Source of the DNA: Emiliania huxleyi CCMP1516
Lineage: Eukaryota; Haptophyta; Isochrysidales; Noelaerhabdaceae
DNA: 64,000 nucleotides
Reading direction: 5' to 3'
NCBI RefSeq assembly: GCF_000372725.1
Contig: NW_005201036.1
Location: forward strand, 217,219-281,218
Positions 51,847 through 62,681 of this stretch are shown here, piece after piece. Positions within the stretch are counted from its first letter, which is position 1, and every line of letters starts with the position of its first letter. Below the pieces are notes generated by a model. It was not told the DNA's origin. It ran no database searches and saw only the letters and a program-made list of their open reading frames with translations. The position numbers and the translations under genes are program-made.

Positions 51847-53510
51847 ATGGAGCTCGACCTCGACAGGGCCGCCCGCCGCTTCGCCAAGGACACCTCCGCG
51901 CGCGCCAAGGAGGCGGCTTCCAAGCGCGAGAAGCTGCGCGCCGAGCGCGAGGCCACCCGAGCGATTGCGGCGAGGCGCGAGGCAGCCAAGGCGGCAGAGG
52001 AGGCTGCCGCTGCAGCCGCAGCCGCGGTGGAGGCGGAGCATCGAGCGGCGGATCTGGAACGAAATCGCGGCGTGTACTACAGCGAGCAGCTGCGGCCGAT
52101 CCTGTCGCGCGCAGCCGAGGAGCGCGGCATCGTCAGGAGGTGCGACAAGGCGCAGCTGCCTCCGTCTGCGGCGGCCTCTCTGTCTGACGCATCGCACAAC
52201 GGGGTCGCAGCCTTTGAGATCTCGGTGCCGGCGACGGGAGCCGCGACCCACGCCACCCTCCTCGACTTTGGCGCCCCCGAGGGTGCGATCGGCCTCCCGG
52301 AGCCGCTGCTGCGCGGTTTGAACATGCTGCCGGCCGCCGCCGCCAGCACGCCTGCGGCCGCCTCCGACGCCGACGCCGCGTCCGCAAGCGGCGCGCCGGG
52401 CGAGCCCTCCGACGCATCTGGTCTACTCCCCCCGCTGCCTGTCGCGGTCGGCGGCGGCGGCGCGCACGTGTCTGTGCGCTACCGCCGGCTGCCGCGAGGG
52501 AGCTTTGCGCGGTTCCAGCCTGTGGAGCAGCGGTTCCGGCTCGAGGTGGAGGACGTCAAGGCGCTGCTCGAGTCGGAGCTGATGCGGCGCACCACCCTCT
52601 CCGTCGGAGACACGATCCTCGTCGGAGCATCCCTCGCCGCCGAGGCGGGCGGGGCGGCGGGCGGCGACAGCTCGGCCGCGGGCAGCGGCGGAGGGTGGGC
52701 TTCCGCGTGCTGGCGCTGCAGATGACCCGAGATGGCTCGAGGTGAGCCGAGGTGGCGCGAGATAGGTACGCGCTCCGCGTGCTCGCGCTGCAGCCGGAGC
52801 CCGCCGTCTCGCTCATCGACACGGACCTCGAGGCCGACACATCCCTCCTCCCCCTCGTGCGGACCTGTCACCTCCTTCACAGCTGCGGATGCGAATAGGT
52901 GGAGATCGACATCTCGCTCGAGGAGGAGCGAAACGTCGCCGCCAAGGCGGAGGCGGAGCGCAGGGCGGCGGAGGCGGAGGCGGCGGCGCGAGAGGCGGCG
53001 GCGGCGCAGGCGCAGGCGGAGGCGGCCGCAGCCGCGGCGGTGGAGGCGGCGGAGGCGGAGGCGGCCGCAGCCGCGAGGCGGGAGCGGGAGGAGAGGAGAG
53101 AGGCGGCGGCGGCCGCACTGCCCGCCGAGCTCTCGGCGGGCGGAGTCTTGCTCTCGATCCGTTGCCCCGACGGGTCCCGGTGCCTCTCCCCGCCGTGCCA
53201 GCACCCCACCGCCCTGCACCCGCCTTGCGCCCGCCCTGCACCCTCCCCCTTGCGCGAGAGGCCGTTTGCGTCCTCCCGCAGGTGCGTCCGCCGCCTCGAG
53301 CCCGACGCGCCGCTCGAGGCCGCGTTCCTCCTCGCAGAGGCGGGCTGGGTCGAGCAGCCCGGCACGGCGCCGCTGCCGCCCGCCTTCAAGCTCGCGGCGC
53401 AGTTCCCGCGCCGCGTCTTTGCCCGCGACGGCGCGGCGGCGGTCTCGCTCGCCGCCGCCGGGCTCGGCGGAGCGCAGGAGGCGCTGCTCATCGAGCTTCC
53501 GAGCGAGTAG
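51847..53510 (+). CDS. UFD1-domain protein with C-terminal UBX domain
   Basis: Four exons fit exactly: 51847-52694, 52766-52832, 52899-53179, 53282-53510 (474 residues). Intron 2 has a GC donor. Residues 1-75 form an Arg/Ala/Glu coil like plant PRLI-interacting factor K. Residues about 75-310 are a UFD1 domain: YSEQLRPILSRAAEERG, VRYRRLPRGSFARFQPVEQR, TTLSVGDTILV, then LRVLALQPEPAVSLIDTDLE. A second Ala/Glu coil leads to a UBX domain (about 378-474): LLSIRCPDGSR, CVRRLEPDAPLEAAF and FPRRVFA, the loop that contacts p97/CDC48. A role as a CDC48 cofactor bringing ubiquitinated clients is inferred. Carrying both domains on one chain is unusual to my knowledge. Confidence 0.85.
52702..52793 (+). 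repeat. Degenerate array with 20 bp exon duplication (UFD1-like intron 1)
   Basis: The sequence coding RVLALQ occurs in intron 1 (52702-52721) and at the start of exon 2 (52774-52793), one mismatch in 20. Between are CCGAGAT/CTCGAGG-type units ending GATAG, which serves as the acceptor. Confidence 0.8.
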
Positions 53511-54549
53511 CGAGAATGGTTGTGTGACTGGCTCTCCCGGCCTCCCCGAGACTACGATTGGTGGCACCGCCCCTATCTTATCACGCAGCGAGGTGGTGCT
53601 GGTGCGTGGGGCGCAAGGGGCGGCGCGACACCCCTCGGGGCCGGCCCTCCCCACGCGTCTCCACGTCGAAACGACACGACAGGACGCGGCTGGGGGGCTG
53701 CACAAACACGCCAACTCGAGCCCGCCTGGGCTGGGGCCCGACACGGTGCGGAAACGAGAGGGCCAAAATACCACGGCTATATGGCAGCGTGTTTGACAGT
53801 CGTCCCGGCTCCGGCCAAGCCCCAATCGGGTCCTTTCATACCAGATCTGGGCCGAGTGAAGCCTGAGTGAGTAGGCACACGCCACGGGTGAGCACCGGAC
53901 TCTCTCGGCCACTCATTTCCGCAGGTCGCTGCCTGCTGGCGCAGCGCCCGGATGGGCCATCAAGCGGCGGAGCAGTTCTACGCGGCACTGTGTATTGGGA
54001 GCGGGTTGTTTCGCCCCAAGTGCGAGCATATATGATGTGCGCGGCCGGCAAGGCGCTCTGCGACGCCAGCCAACTCGCGCTGCCGACCTCAGACAGCTTG
54101 GCTCGGCAGGGCGGTGACAGCGACCCGCACGCGAGCTGCACCCCACCGCCCGCCTCTAGCCGTAACATGCCGTCGAACGCGCTGTGCGGAACAGCAGCCG
54201 TGGGCGCTCCGCGTTTTGGGTGCTCCAGCGCGTTTTCGCGAGCATCTTCGCACGATACGCTCGGCTTGTCTGGTGAACTCGAGCGAGAACACACACAACA
54301 CAGCTCCGAGCAGCTGCTCACGCGCGCGCCTATCGCCGGCTCCTGTGCAGTCCCAGGGACGGTTTGTGTGTAGTATTACCTTTAATAAACCAACCATAAG
54401 CGTGGCACGACTTCAGCTGGACGCCCGGGACAGTGTGCACTCACGCCAGGAGCTCCGCATGAAGTGCCGCGCGGGAACCAGCGCGGGGCCACGCGCGTGT
54501 GTGGGTGGGGGCACACACGCGTGCTAGACTGTGCCGGTATGTACGGATT
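53511..54549. other. No supported gene
   Basis: Frames up to 168 codons on both strands lack motifs and bias. Probably intergenic between the convergent UFD1-like and chromodomain genes. Confidence 0.5.
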
Positions 54550-55437
54550 CTACTGAAACGCCACCGGCTGGTCGCACCAGCCGCTAGCGCGCAGCCTGTG
54601 CCGGACAGGCTCCGCCGCCCACGGCTGCTTGAGCGTCTTCTTCGCGTACGCAACCAGCGCGTGCGCCTCTGCCATCTCGAGGCGCAGCTCGTCCGTCGGC
54701 GCGGTGTACGGCATGATGTCGCCCGTCGCCGAGTTGATGCCCACGGTGGTGAACTCGACCGTGAACTTGTAGGAGCCGGGGGCAGGCGCGTCGGAGCCGC
54801 CTGCGCGCGGCTCCACAAAGGAGAGGCGCATCGGCGTGCGAGCATTGCACGCGACGAGCAGCATGTTGGACATGCGTCGCGCGCCCCTGATGCGGAGCGC
54901 GCCGACGCCGTGGGTAGGCCGCGACTCGTGCAGCGACACGATCCACGCGGCGTGCTCCTGCGAGAAGATGGTGAGTGTGTGCGCCCGCTGCCAGTGGTCC
55001 TCCTTGACCGCGATCTTGGCCTTTGTGCCGCTCGGAGGAGTAGAGAAGTACTGCAGCAGCGCGAGCGCATACTCGCGCAGGGAGGCCTCCTCGACCAGGA
55101 CAGCAAGCCCAAACATCGGGCCGGTCCTCTCGATCACCTTGAAGGCGATCCGGTCGCGCATCCTGGTCACGACGTAGAAAAAGGATGTCGGGAGACGTTC
55201 GCGCTGCGCATGAAAGGCCCGAACAAACCGCTGGGGGATGTTGTCGAGGGGCTCCCACGTCCAACCATCGACATCGTAGTCTTCCCAAGCGGTCAGAAGC
55301 TCGATCCCCCCAGCTCTCTGCCGCCACGCGATGACCTTCTGGACGTTGTAGCTGTCTGGCAGCAAAAGCCGTTTTCGGCCCCGCCCGGACCTGCGGCGGT
55401 TTTGGTTGGATTCCGTGAGATACCGATTTTTCTGTCA
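54550..55437 (-). CDS. Chromodomain-like protein, 5' end unresolved
   Basis: The frame ends at 54550 and is open to about 55437, where an ATTTAG acceptor could start the exon; there is no ATG in frame before it. The start region is basic (NRRRSGRGRKR, AT-hook-like). Next is a chromodomain-like segment: NVQKVIAWRQRAGGIELLTA, then WEDYDVDGWTWEPLDNIP with the aromatic cage and WEP typical of the family. The remainder (about 220 residues, for example FFYVVTRMRDRIAFKVIERT and SYKFTVEFTTVGINSATGDI) is a conserved-looking but unknown region. Reading histone marks is inferred from the chromodomain. A transposon origin cannot be excluded but no integrase is nearby. Confidence 0.6.
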
Positions 55438-56150
55438 CTAAATAATTGGCGTAGTGCTTGCCATGAGGGTGCTGAGGGTTGGGGGGGGGGCGGTATGCGC
55501 CACATAAATCGGGAAGTACCATCCTGTGCGCCGCAAAGGCCGATCGCGCCCGACGGTGGGGCGGCTCACCGCACACGCATAGTTGCGAGGCCGAGCCCGC
55601 CGGGCGCGTAGAGCCGAGTGGCCGGGGGGGAGGCGGACCAGGGAAACCGCGCGCGGGAGTACGAGGTGACATGTGGCGCGGGCACGGCGGGGGAGACGGG
55701 GCGGTGCTAGGGGCGCGGAGCGCACATTGTAGCGCAGAAAAGGGCCTTATGAGTGGGGTAAACGGACCAAAGCCCAGCCGCACCGTGGAGGGGAGCGCGG
55801 AGCGGGACCGCCCCCCCACGCGCGACGCGGCATTAAAAGTGCAAAAAAAGGCACACACTGCGGACTGCGCGATCCTCTCCTGGCGTCCTGGCACCTGGGT
55901 CTCCTGGGGCGCTCCTCGAAAAACCACACGCGCACCTTGAGCACGTGCGCTACCGCTCGTAGTAGTAGTAACACACCGCAAGTGTCTCCTTTTTTTTTTC
56001 ACTGGCACCCTTTCTACTCGCCGCGCGCCCCGCAAGAAAGCCCATGACCGCGCCCCCTGCCTTGACATTTCGTACGGCCCATACGTGCGAGTTAAGGCCA
56101 TCGGCTTGCATCGGTGTCATTGACGCAACACCGCCGCGGAGGGAACGGGC
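55438..56150. other. Probable 5' region, no complete gene
   Basis: A small first exon for the chromodomain gene may be here (for example the ATG at 55463, MASTTPII). An 11-T run lies near 55989. Nothing else is supported. Confidence 0.35.
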
Positions 56151-56458
56151 TTACGTCTCACTGCCACCCTGGGACAGGCTGACTTTGGACGGGTCGTAGG
56201 GCGTGCCGCGAAAGGGCGAGCCCTCCGCGTCCCACGCGCGCCGGAGGAGCTCCTCGTTTTGCATCTCGTCCGAGGTGGGCTGTCCCTTCCGCTTCTGGTC
56301 TTGGTCGAAGAGGATCTTGCGGATCGCACCCTGCGTCTCGCCGTCGTACTCGTACATCGAGCGCGTCGAGTCCACCTTGGTCGTGTCGATCTCTGCGTCG
56401 CCTGAGAGAGGGAAGAGGGGAGGGGTGCCTCGGAGGGGGCCTTGTGCGTGTGTGCGTC

Positions 56459-56489
<31 letters not shown>

Positions 56490-57809
56490 GTGTGCGTGCG
56501 TGCGGGAGAGTGTTAGCGCTGCGCCGTGGAGTGCCGACGCCCACCACGACTCGCGAGACTTCTCGAGGTACACGCTCAGGCACATGCCTGCCGGGCAGCG
56601 CGCGGGGCGTGAGCAGGCAGCGAGGAGGCGGGGGGCAGGAGGCGGGGGGCAGGAGGCGGGGGGCAGGAGGCGCGGGCAGGAGGCGCGGGCAGAGCACCTC
56701 CAGCAGACTCGCCGAGCGACCAAGTCGACTCGTCGACCTGCGGGACAGGTCATGGACACGTCATGGACGTGTCCTGGACGCGGGCTCGACATCTCGCCGA
56801 GCGAGCAAGCCCACCTTGACGCTCTCCCACACCTCCTGCCCGTTGCGCGCGTCGCACGGGAAGCGCCCTTCGACGAGCGCCTCCTGTGGCGGAGCGGAGA
56901 GCCGGCTGGGAGCCTCTCCTCCCGCCTCTCCTCCCTCCTCCTCCGCGCCCCTCCCGCGCACCTCTGAGCCGCGCAGCCTCGCGCTAACCCTAACCCTAAC
57001 CCTAACCCTGACCCTGACCCTAACCCTAACCTCTGAGCCGCGCAGCCTCGCGCTCAGCCGCTGCTTACTGATGACGCACACCACGTCGCGCGCGCGCGTC
57101 GCCGCCGGCACAGGCACCTGCGGCGCGGGCGGTGCCGGGGACGTCTGCCCTGTCTGCCGGGGATGGCGGACCGACGGCGTCCGCAGCGGTCCGCACGTGG
57201 AGTGAGACGTCGTGCAGCGTCTGCTCCCAGCTGTACCGTGCGGTGTGGCCTCCGTTGTAGGGAGCCTCCGGCGGCCGGGCCAGCGGTCCGGGCGGCACCG
57301 TCGCCGTGCCTGCGCTCGTGGGCGCGGGCCCGGACGCGGCGGCCAGCTGCGCCTCCTCGCTGGCAGAGTCCGGAGGCGGCAGAGGAGCGGCGTCTGCCGG
57401 GGCGTCGGCCGGTGTGGCAGGGCATGGCTCAGGCGGCGAGCTGCTCGACGCCGCCGCCGCCGCCGGCGGCAGCCTCTCGCCGTCCGCCGCCGCGCCCGCC
57501 GCGCTCCTCTCCTGCCGCGCCATGGCCGACGCAGCCTCGTACTTGCGAAAGGCGCGCAGCACGAGCTTCTCAGCGACACCGTCGTGAAAGCCCATGTTCT
57601 CGCCTGTCGCAAGTGCGTCCAGAGCGCAGCGTCACAGGTGGTGCTCCGTGCGCGGCAGAGGCGTAAAGCTGCGAGCCTTCCGCCATGATGTGAAAGAAGT
57701 CGGTCTTGCGGTAGAGGAAAGAGAAGAAGGTGTCGAGGAGCGGCGCGATGCCGCCGCACTGGCCAGCCACGTTCAGGAGGACCTCGTCGTATTTGGTGTC
57801 GTGTTGCAT
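56151..57809 (-). CDS. NUDCD3: NudC domain-containing protein 3 homologue
   Basis: Exons read in order on the minus strand. MQHDTKYDEVLLNVAGQCGG then FFSFLYRKTDFFHIM (57809 to about 57690) match the NudC N-terminal dimer region. MGFHDGVAEKLVLRAFRKYE, an Ala/Pro linker and GGHTARYSWEQTLHDVSLHV (57600 to about 57180) follow. The CS domain spans RDVVCVISKQRLSARLRGSE, ALVEGRFPCDARNGQEVWES and CLSVYLEKSRESWW. The last exon reads DAEIDTTKVDS to RKILFDQDQKRKGQPTSDEM, then RRAWDAEGSPFRGTPYDPSK and a stop at 56151. The WDAEGSPFRG tail is typical of NUDCD3, an HSP90 cochaperone for dynein and kelch proteins. One intron contains CCCTAA repeats. Confidence 0.88.
56961..57054 (-). repeat. Telomeric CCCTAA array with perfect 25 bp exon duplication
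   Basis: The exon end coding ARLRGSE occurs at 57030-57054 and again at 56961-56985. The 44 bases between are seven CCCTAA-type units, two with CCCTGA. On the minus strand the array begins GTTAGG immediately after the exon, so it supplies a GT donor; the second copy keeps the older GTGCGC donor. Confidence 0.92.
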
Positions 57810-58293
57810 CGATGCCTGCGATAGAAAGAGTTGCTTGCAGTGGACGCACGGATCGAGCTGCGTGTGGCGCGTTGTCTGCTTGTCAGTGAGCGCTTCGCAG
57901 CCGTCGCGTTCAGTCAGTCAGTCTTACACACCTCCTAGCATGGAGGACGGGCCCACACGCACACACACGCTGCACACGATTGGCTCGGGAGCCGACACGA
58001 GGCACGCTGTCACCGGCCGTAGCACTGGGTCCGGACTGCTGGACGCACAACACACAGCTCACAGGACAGCTCACGAGGTGGCGCTGTATAGTGGGGTTCT
58101 CAGGGACCGACACGGGAGAAGAAGGTGGAGCACAGGGACGGGGACACAGAACTCACGAACTGATATCCCACCCCGCGCCGGGGGCGGTGGCGCGCGCGAG
58201 CGCCGGGGTACTTATGGACCCGCAGTCTGGCATGCGCCAGGCCACAGATCCGCCGGCGGAGCCTTGAGTCGCATCCGCGATCCGCGCCGGCTC
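57810..58293. other. No supported gene
   Basis: Only unsupported frames. It lies between two minus-strand genes and may hold the NUDCD3 promoter. Confidence 0.4.
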
Positions 58294-58693
58294 TCAGAAG
58301 AGATCCGGCGCGGTGCTGACCGTGCCCTCGGAGTGGACCATCGAGTACTCGATGGCTGTCCAGGAGAAGCGGTGCAGCTGCGGCATCTTGTCGCAGCGCG
58401 GCATGATGTCGCAGTGCGGCATGCGGTACTCCTGCTGCAGCGCGCGCGCGGTGGTGAGGAGAGTGCGAGCCCTTGAGCCGGTGGCGTTGTCCATCGCCGG
58501 CGCGTGCGCGCCGGCCTTGAGGTGGGTATACGCCACCAGCTAGCCCAGGGGTTGTGACCCTGCGCAAAGCGCAGGAATTTGCCGAGCGCGCCCTTGGTCC
58601 TAGGGCCCCGCTCGGGGAGTTGAAGGCGGCCGCCGTGGTGCGCGTAAGGGTTCCGGAGAACCTCTTTGGCACCACGCGAGTGGCGGCCGCCAC
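58294..58693 (-). CDS. Candidate small gene, two exons, unknown
   Basis: The last exon reads AYTHLKAGAHAPAMDNATGS, ALQQEYRMPHCDIMPRCDKM, then IEYSMVHSEGTVSTAPDLF to a stop at 58294. Upstream a different frame reads TKGALGKFLRFAQGHNPWAS, so a splice near 58540-58550 is likely. The start and the family are unknown. Composition is protein-like and there is a His/Cys/Met-rich stretch. Confidence 0.4.
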
Positions 58694-58770
58694 TCCGACG
58701 CGCCGCCGTCGCGTTCAGATAATGAAAAAGAATTAGCCCGCGCTGCGCCTGCCACTCAGGCCTCGGCATC

Positions 58771-58836
58771 CCTGTGTGGTGGCGGCGTGCCGTTCTCCCA
58801 TCCCTCCCTTGGGGTGTGTGTTTTCTTTCTTTCTTT
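58771..58836 (-). mobile_element. Introner-like element with 13 bp target duplication
   Basis: AGGCCTCGGCATC occurs at 58758-58770 and 58837-58849. The 66 bp insert is a relative of 9738-9808 and on the minus strand ends CCACCACACAG. It lies 3' of the membrane-protein gene that ends at 58963. Confidence 0.75.
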
Positions 58837-58962
58837 AGGCCTCGGCATCGCCCGCCCTGACCCTGTGTGCGCAATGAAAAGGGGAGGAGGCTGCTGCCGA
58901 ACGCAACCTCTTCCCGCTCTCCGGTAGTTGCATGCACATGAAACAGGCACATGCGTACTGTC

Positions 58963-59776
58963 TCACACGACATCGAGGTTCAAGCCTCCTCCCTCTCCAC
59001 TGTGTTCGCCGCCGCGGCCGCAGCGCGCGTAGCCTCCGCCGCCCGCGCCGATGCCAGCCCACCACTCCTCCTCCGCACTGATGCCGTAGTCCGCCGCGCA
59101 AAAGTCCCCTCCTCCGCCGTAGATGTCGCCGCCGTTGTGCACCGAGAGGTCGAGCTTGTGCCCCGCCGCTGCCTGCTGCTGTCGGAAGGCCTGCACCGGC
59201 ATGCAGCGGAGGGGAGGCCTCGGTGCGAGCTGTGTGGAGGCGATGGGGGCGTCTTGGGTGTGCCTGCGAGATGGAGACTAGCCGCATGAGGCGGAAGGCG
59301 ACGCGGCCAAACACCAAGGCCTCCGCCAGCACCATCTCTGCCGGCGTCTCGAGGCCGAGCAGCAGCAGCGCCGAGGTGAGCAGCGAGATGCCCGCGACGG
59401 CCATGTCGGCCCAATTCGAGCGATGCGCGAAGAAAGCGCGCTGCTGCATGGCGCCGCGCACCACCAGCTCAGCGAGCAGTCCCACGGTGACGTAGGTCTC
59501 GACGACGGTGAAGAGCGGAGACACGGGGAGCCGGCGACCTGTGCTGCTGCTGTCTGAGAGGCCGAGGAGCAGGATCCAAACCACCTGCGGACGCGGGAGC
59601 GGATGCTGCTGGCATGCAGCGTCCTGGGCCGCACTGCGCGCGCCCTTGCGAGCCTCCACGAGCGCGGCGAGAATGACCGAGACGTAAAACGCCGTGTAAG
59701 CACGTGAGTACGAGATGCGCTTGGCGAGAGTCTGGACGTAGATGGTGTTGTCGAGCGTTTGGTACTTTTTATCCAT
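58963..59776 (-). CDS. Voltage-sensor-like four-helix membrane protein
   Basis: Two exons, 59776-59264 and 59190-58963, joined by a 73-base GC-AG intron (SISQ|AFRQQQ). Hydrophobic segments lie at about 26-41, 65-73 or 89-108, and 124-142. They are followed by VFGRVAFRLMRLVSI with Arg at 158, 162 and 165, like an S4 helix. After S4 the chain is cytoplasmic (AFRQQQAAAGHKLDLSVHNG), then Gly/Asp-rich, ending at residue ~246 with no pore region. It resembles stand-alone voltage-sensor proteins (Hv1/TMEM266 type) or a truncated channel. I do not see the selectivity Asp of Hv1 with certainty. A 3' pore exon has not been excluded, but a stop is in frame at 58963. Confidence 0.6.
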
Positions 59777-61113
59777 CGGAAACTCTACGGCTTGGCGGAG
59801 CTCGTCGTGTGGTAGCGGAGATGGATTGCCGCGGCGGCGGACCCGGCGGGTGGGTTTTTTGGCCTCTGCGTTTTTTTTAAGTGGGTTGAATAAAGGAACA
59901 GGTCCCCGCCCGTACCGACACCGTGCGATCTTTCAGGGTTCTTTGTGGGTGTGGTCGGCGACTAGCCGGGATCGTCCTGAGGGCCCAACAGGAGAATCGT
60001 GCTTTCAGTGCACAGTGGGGTTGTTTGGTGTTGGGTTGGGTTGGTTGGGGGTTGGGTTGTTCCGCGTAAGGTTGGGTCGTCGGCGCGAAGGGTGAGGTCT
60101 CGACCGCCGCCGCTCACGCCAGCGGACGGCCACCATCGGTGTTTTTGGCTTCGCCACCGTTCAAAGCGTGCGCAATGCGCTCGCCGGCATCGAGCGAGCA
60201 CGCCTGTCCGACGAGCGGCTTGCTGTGTGGACGCCTTCTTGTGGCTCTCGCCGAGAGCGTTTTGCGTCCCGGCGGGTGGGAGAATATGTGTCGTCTGATG
60301 TGTCACTGTGTGCGTCATATCAGTCTTGATAACAAGTACGGTCGATCCGTCAAAGCGATACACTCGTTCCTATCACCACGTGATTAGCGGTGGCGCGAGG
60401 TGACACCTACGCTCTCGCAATTTAGTTGTTTGAAAGTTTACCGTCAGTTTCTCGGTACCTCGGACGTCGGACTCGCTCGGAGTACACGGCTGTACGCCTA
60501 CGGTGTACGGAGAGGGAGTGACCCTAATTCACCATTAGCATTACTTTAGCTAATTAGCTATACACGTTCTAGCTTCTAGTTCTACGGTACCACACCCAGC
60601 TCGCACGAGCGCCAACTCTCCGGCGCAGGCCGCGAAGAACCGAGTCCGCGGGCCGACGGTCGTGGTGGTGCTCGGCGACTAGCCGGGGTCGTCCTCGCAA
60701 TCGGGGACCAGCACTAGCCGTCGTCGCTCCACGTTGTGTCCCGGTGCGCTGGGGGGATCGTGGGAGCCGCTCAGGACCATTCTAAAGGCGTGTTTTGAGG
60801 ACCATTCTGAAGGCGTGTTTTGGTAGGGCTGAGTGGGGCCTCGAAAGCGCCCCCGGGGCCCTCTGCAGCTGTGACACGGGCGGGGTGTGCTCCGCGGAGT
60901 CGTATCAGACTTCATGCGTGATTGGTCCCACATCGGTCATTCATTCATCGCTTCTACCTCCGACACACTACCACCACCCTCCTCACACGTCCCCACCCAT
61001 AAGCCAGGGATTTCGTGAAGCAGAAAATAATTTTATCAGAAAAGAATTTCACAATGTAACACAATCAAACTGAGCGCGGAGCAAGGACGCACGTTGCACA
61101 AGGACTCGGTCCG
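59777..61113. other. No supported gene; foldback-repeat copy
   Basis: 59983-60375 is a third copy of the inner arm of the 23837-25022 foldback. The remaining frames lack support. 60986-61060 is AT-rich before the RING-H2 gene and holds GAAAAGAATTTCAC, a complement-like form of the AAAATTCTTTT motif. Confidence 0.5.
59983..60375. repeat. Third copy of foldback inner arm
   Basis: Same orientation as 23837-24334, starting GGGCCCAAC and ending CGTTCCTATCAC; single arm only, so truncated. Confidence 0.85.
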
Positions 61114-61629
61114 ATGCTGGCCTGGGGCAAGCGCTTGGCCAGCGCTTCGCTGCCAGGCCCGTCACAGCCGGCATCGACAGCTGCGGACGAACCCGAATGC
61201 ATCATTTGCCTCGAGCCTCTTTGCGGTCAGTCCACCACTCTCGGATGCGGCCACGATTTCCATGACGACTGCATTCGTCAATGGCTGAGTGAGACGTCGC
61301 ACTGTCCGTGCTGCCGAAAATCGTGCGAGCATCCGACAAACGACGTGCTTGGCTCACGCGTGGACACCCCTGCCGAAACACCATCTGTACTGCCCTCGGC
61401 AGCTTTTGATGGAGCAACGGCTCGTACAATGATCCAGGCGGCCAGGCCATCACGGCCAGGCCCTGCCAACCAAAGCGGAATCGAAAGCGGAAGAGTTTAC
61501 CAAGGCACCTCTCTCGGCCGGCAGTTTCGTGCACAGAACCAAGGCGTCCTCCAGAAGATGACTGCGGCACAAAGCATTGGGCGGCTGGCGGCTATCCAAC
61601 AGCGACCAAGTCCAAGAACTACGAACTAG
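61114..61629 (+). CDS. RING-H2 finger protein
   Basis: Single exon, 171 codons from MLAWGKRLASASLPGPSQPA. A RING-H2 domain spans about residues 29-68: CIICLEPLCGQ, CGHDFHDDCIRQWLSE, CPCC, with the C3H2C3 spacing of ATL-type E3 ligases. The rest is Ser/Pro/Gln-rich and likely disordered. No membrane helix is evident, so it is probably soluble. The target is unknown. Confidence 0.8.
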   Translation: MLAWGKRLASASLPGPSQPASTAADEPECIICLEPLCGQSTTLGCGHDFHDDCIRQWLSETSHCPCCRKSCEHPTNDVLGSRVDTPAETPSVLPSAAFDGATARTMIQAARPSRPGPANQSGIESGRVYQGTSLGRQFRAQNQGVLQKMTAAQSIGRLAAIQQRPSPRTTN

Positions 61630-62681
61630 AAGATAACGACGGTCAGCCCAAGTCGCGACGGCCGACGCCCCGGTGCACGCGGCGCCGGCACGCGGCGAGG
61701 GTGCGGACAAAGACACGCTTGAGTGCAGGCGGGAATGCCCGAGATGTGCTGAGAGTGATAGTAGATCGTGTCCGCTGGTGCGGCGGATTTCCGGATTATC
61801 GACCCGTCGCAGAGCTCGCATCGGCCATCGCGCAGTCGCCACACGCCTCGCGACACCCGTTCTTGCCGTGGTCATCGGCTACTCGAAATTCGATCGTCGT
61901 GTAGCTCTCGTACACGCGTACAGTACGGCTTTACGTGAGGATTAGTGATTTACGTGTCGATGCTGACTCTCTCTGAGTATTGTTAAATATCCGCATTATA
62001 TAGGGCGTAGATCGCGCGCGCGTGTGCCGTGTGACCGGCGTCAGTAGTCAGGAACGCGTCCCAGGTGTGCTCTGTGTGACCTGTGAGCTGTGTGATGTGA
62101 GTGATGTGTGAAAAAACACACTGTGTCTGTGAGCTGTGAGATGTCCGCCTGTACCCTGATGGTGAATGAACACGGACGAGCGAACGCGCGCACACTCGCG
62201 AATCTATAGGGACGACGAATCGTCGATACTCGAAATTCGATCGTCGTGTACGGCTTTAGCGTCACGTACGGCTTTACGGAGATCGGAGTACACCCACGGT
62301 ACGTCGCGTCTCGCGATGGACGATGCTGACTCTGAGTATTGTTAAATATCCGCATATAGGGCAATCCCAGAGCAAACGAGAGTCAGAGCAGAGAGAGTGC
62401 GCGCACACCCCAAAACCAACACCCGCCGCGCCGCGCACGCAAGAAGGCGAACGACACACAGCCTGGCCCGCTGGTGCTCGCCGCGTGCTGTCCCCTGTCG
62501 GCCGCGTAGGCGCCGGGGCCAACCGCCGACGCCGAATCACACCTCTCACCTCACACATCATCTCTGCTGGCTCTAGAAGCCAATCGTCCGCCTTGCATCT
62601 TCTCGGCATCTCACACACAGCACCTGCGGGGCAACTGCTCGCCCCGAGCGTGCGCAGCGAACCCAAAGCGCCGAAGCGACA
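61630..62681. other. No supported gene; a degenerate direct repeat
   Basis: Blocks at about 61880-62005 and 62225-62360 share TACTCGAAATTCGATCGTCG at their start and GAGTATTGTTAAATATCCGC near their end. Local AT content is higher than in the genes. Confidence 0.55.

Noticed and set aside
54584-56101. Minus-strand frame of 505 codons overlapping the chromodomain gene
   Set aside because: Part near 55350-55470 looks protein-like, but the downstream chromodomain lies in a different frame and this one is Arg/Ala-rich there.
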